DNA of 6,184 bases, taken from JAAYBY01 sp964465385. Its GTDB lineage: Bacteria; Bacillota; Clostridia; Saccharofermentanales; UBA5734. The DNA lies in contig CAYXIM010000086.1 of NCBI GenBank assembly GCA_964465385.1, forward strand, positions 1 through 6,184, read 5' to 3'. The stretch's first letter is position 1. Every line of letters starts with the position of its first letter. Made by a program: the position numbers and the translations under genes. Of the stretch, positions 5,241 to 6,184 are shown one piece after another. The notes under the pieces are model-generated. The model was not told the DNA's origin, made no database searches, and saw only the letters and a list, made by a program, of their open reading frames with translations.

Positions 5241-6184
5241 TCAGCCGTTGACAGGGGTCATCCAGTCCCAGCGGTCTGACAGATGGCCAAACTGGACCCC
5301 GGTGATCTGGTCGTAAAGCATCTGGCTGACCGGGCCGATCTGGTTGTCGTTGAAGACAACCGTTTTTCCCTCATAGGTCAGGCTGCCAACCGGGGAGATG
5401 ACCGCAGCTGTCCCTGAACCGAACGCCTCGGTCACCCGGCCCGCTTGAGCCAGCTGCCAGAGTTCGTCAATGGCAAGCGGCCGTTCCGCCACTGTGTAAC
5501 CCAGCGCCTGGGCCAGCTCCAGCACGGTCCTGCGGGTGATGCCTGCCAGGATGCTGCCGTTGAGCTGCGGGGTGACCAGGACCTTGTCGATGACAAAAAA
5601 GACGTTCATGGCGCCGACTTCTTCGATGTAACGGCGGTGGATGCCGTCCAGCCAGAGCACCTGGACGAAGCCGGCTTCATCGGCCTTGGCTTGTGAGATC
5701 AGGCTGGCGGCGTAGTTGCCCGGGGTCTTGGCGAAACCGGTACCCCCCTTGACCGCCCGGACATACTCGTCTTCAACGAAGATCTTGACCGGGTTGATGC
5801 CTTGGGCATAATAGGCGCCCGATGGCGACAAAATAATCAGGAAACGGTAGGTTTTTGAAGGCCGGACCCCCAGGAAGGGATCGGTGGCGATGATGAAGGG
5901 CCGGATATAAAGGGAAGCGCCTTCCTGCTGGGGCACCCAGGCCTCTTCCAGGCGCAGAAGCGTCTTGAGGGCATGGACACAAAAATCCGGGTCTAGGGTC
6001 GGGATGACCAGCCGCTCGTTGGACTGGTTGATGCGCTCAAAGTTCAAGCGGGGTCGGAAGAGGGCCACCTGACCATCGGGATGGCGGTAGGCCTTCATGC
6101 CTTCGAAAACAGCCTGGCCGTAATGGAAGACCATGGCTGCCGGATCCAGCGCCATCGGGCCATAGGGTATGATGCGTGGGTCAT
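5241..6184 (-). CDS. ilvE: Branched-chain amino acid aminotransferase, N-terminus beyond the window
   Basis: This class IV PLP-dependent aminotransferase interconverts leucine, isoleucine and valine with their 2-oxo acids, using 2-oxoglutarate/glutamate, at the last step of branched-chain amino acid synthesis. The frame is open to the right edge. The ATG at 6155 (reverse strand) is internal, since the residues before it, DPRIIPYGPM, match the family. About 30-45 N-terminal residues are probably missing. Counting from that internal Met: VFHYGQAVFEGMKAYR (9-24), RPFIIAT (85-91), and GGTGFAKTPGNYAAS (137-151) with the PLP-binding Lys143 (codon 5727-5729). IEEVGAMNVFF is the class IV signature, NGSILAGITRRTV the cofactor-binding loop and EAFGSGTAAVISPVG the phosphate-binding turn. 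The pattern fits the eukaryote-like (type II) BCAT subgroup rather than the shorter E. coli IlvE. D-amino acid transaminase or aminodeoxychorismate lyase is unlikely given these motifs. It is convergent with the repair/coaD run and shares its terminator. Confidence 0.95.
   Translation of the reverse strand, partial: DPRIIPYGPMALDPAAMVFHYGQAVFEGMKAYRHPDGQVALFRPRLNFERINQSNERLVIPTLDPDFCVHALKTLLRLEEAWVPQQEGASLYIRPFIIATDPFLGVRPSKTYRFLIILSPSGAYYAQGINPVKIFVEDEYVRAVKGGTGFAKTPGNYAASLISQAKADEAGFVQVLWLDGIHRRYIEEVGAMNVFFVIDKVLVTPQLNGSILAGITRRTVLELAQALGYTVAERPLAIDELWQLAQAGRVTEAFGSGTAAVISPVGSLTYEGKTVVFNDNQIGPVSQMLYDQITGVQFGHLSDRWDWMTPVNG

Noticed and set aside
6155..6155. ATG at 6155 on the minus strand as the true ilvE start.
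   Set aside because: Upstream in-frame codons encode DPRIIPYGPM, which belongs to the conserved family N-terminus, so the gene continues past the window edge.

Overview
This window is a compact, GC-rich bacterial chromosomal segment made almost entirely of housekeeping genes. The best guess for the host is a GC-rich member of the Clostridia (Bacillota). Three things point that way: the order recG - rsmD - coaD - short coiled-coil protein, AAAGGA-type ribosome binding sites about 5 bases from the start codons, and the conserved N-terminal block of the coiled-coil protein (VPFSNNCMVDREELL), which resembles what I remember of clostridial proteins encoded next to coaD. This placement is an inference. 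Nothing in the window settles it.

Layout. Positions 2-5168 hold six genes on the plus strand, packed with overlaps or gaps of a few tens of bases: (1) the C-terminal part of an HtrA-type trypsin-fold/PDZ protein, cut by the left edge; (2) nth, endonuclease III; (3) recG, the branch-migrating DNA helicase; (4) rsmD, the 16S rRNA guanine-N2 methyltransferase; (5) coaD, phosphopantetheine adenylyltransferase; (6) a 156-residue coiled-coil protein related to SepIVA/DivIVA-like proteins. A near-symmetric hairpin at 5185-5219 separates this run from a convergent gene on the minus strand, a branched-chain amino acid aminotransferase (ilvE) whose N-terminus lies beyond the right edge.

How the genes relate. 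nth and recG both serve genome maintenance (base excision repair; rescue of stalled forks and recombination intermediates). rsmD serves ribosome maturation, coaD serves CoA synthesis, and the coiled-coil protein may act in envelope or division organisation. A good sigma-70/SigA-like promoter inside the 3' end of rsmD suggests that coaD and the coiled-coil gene can be transcribed apart from the repair genes. The coiled-coil start codon overlaps the coaD stop (TGATG), which suggests translational coupling.

Most notable observations. The HtrA-like protein has Ala where the catalytic Ser should be and Arg where the oxyanion-hole Gly should be, so it looks like a pseudoprotease. The second is the internal promoter with a GC-rich hairpin just upstream of the coaD ribosome binding site. 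I see no mobile element, CRISPR array, tRNA or rRNA gene, and no sign of a new multi-gene system. No stretch over 300 bases lacks a gene.
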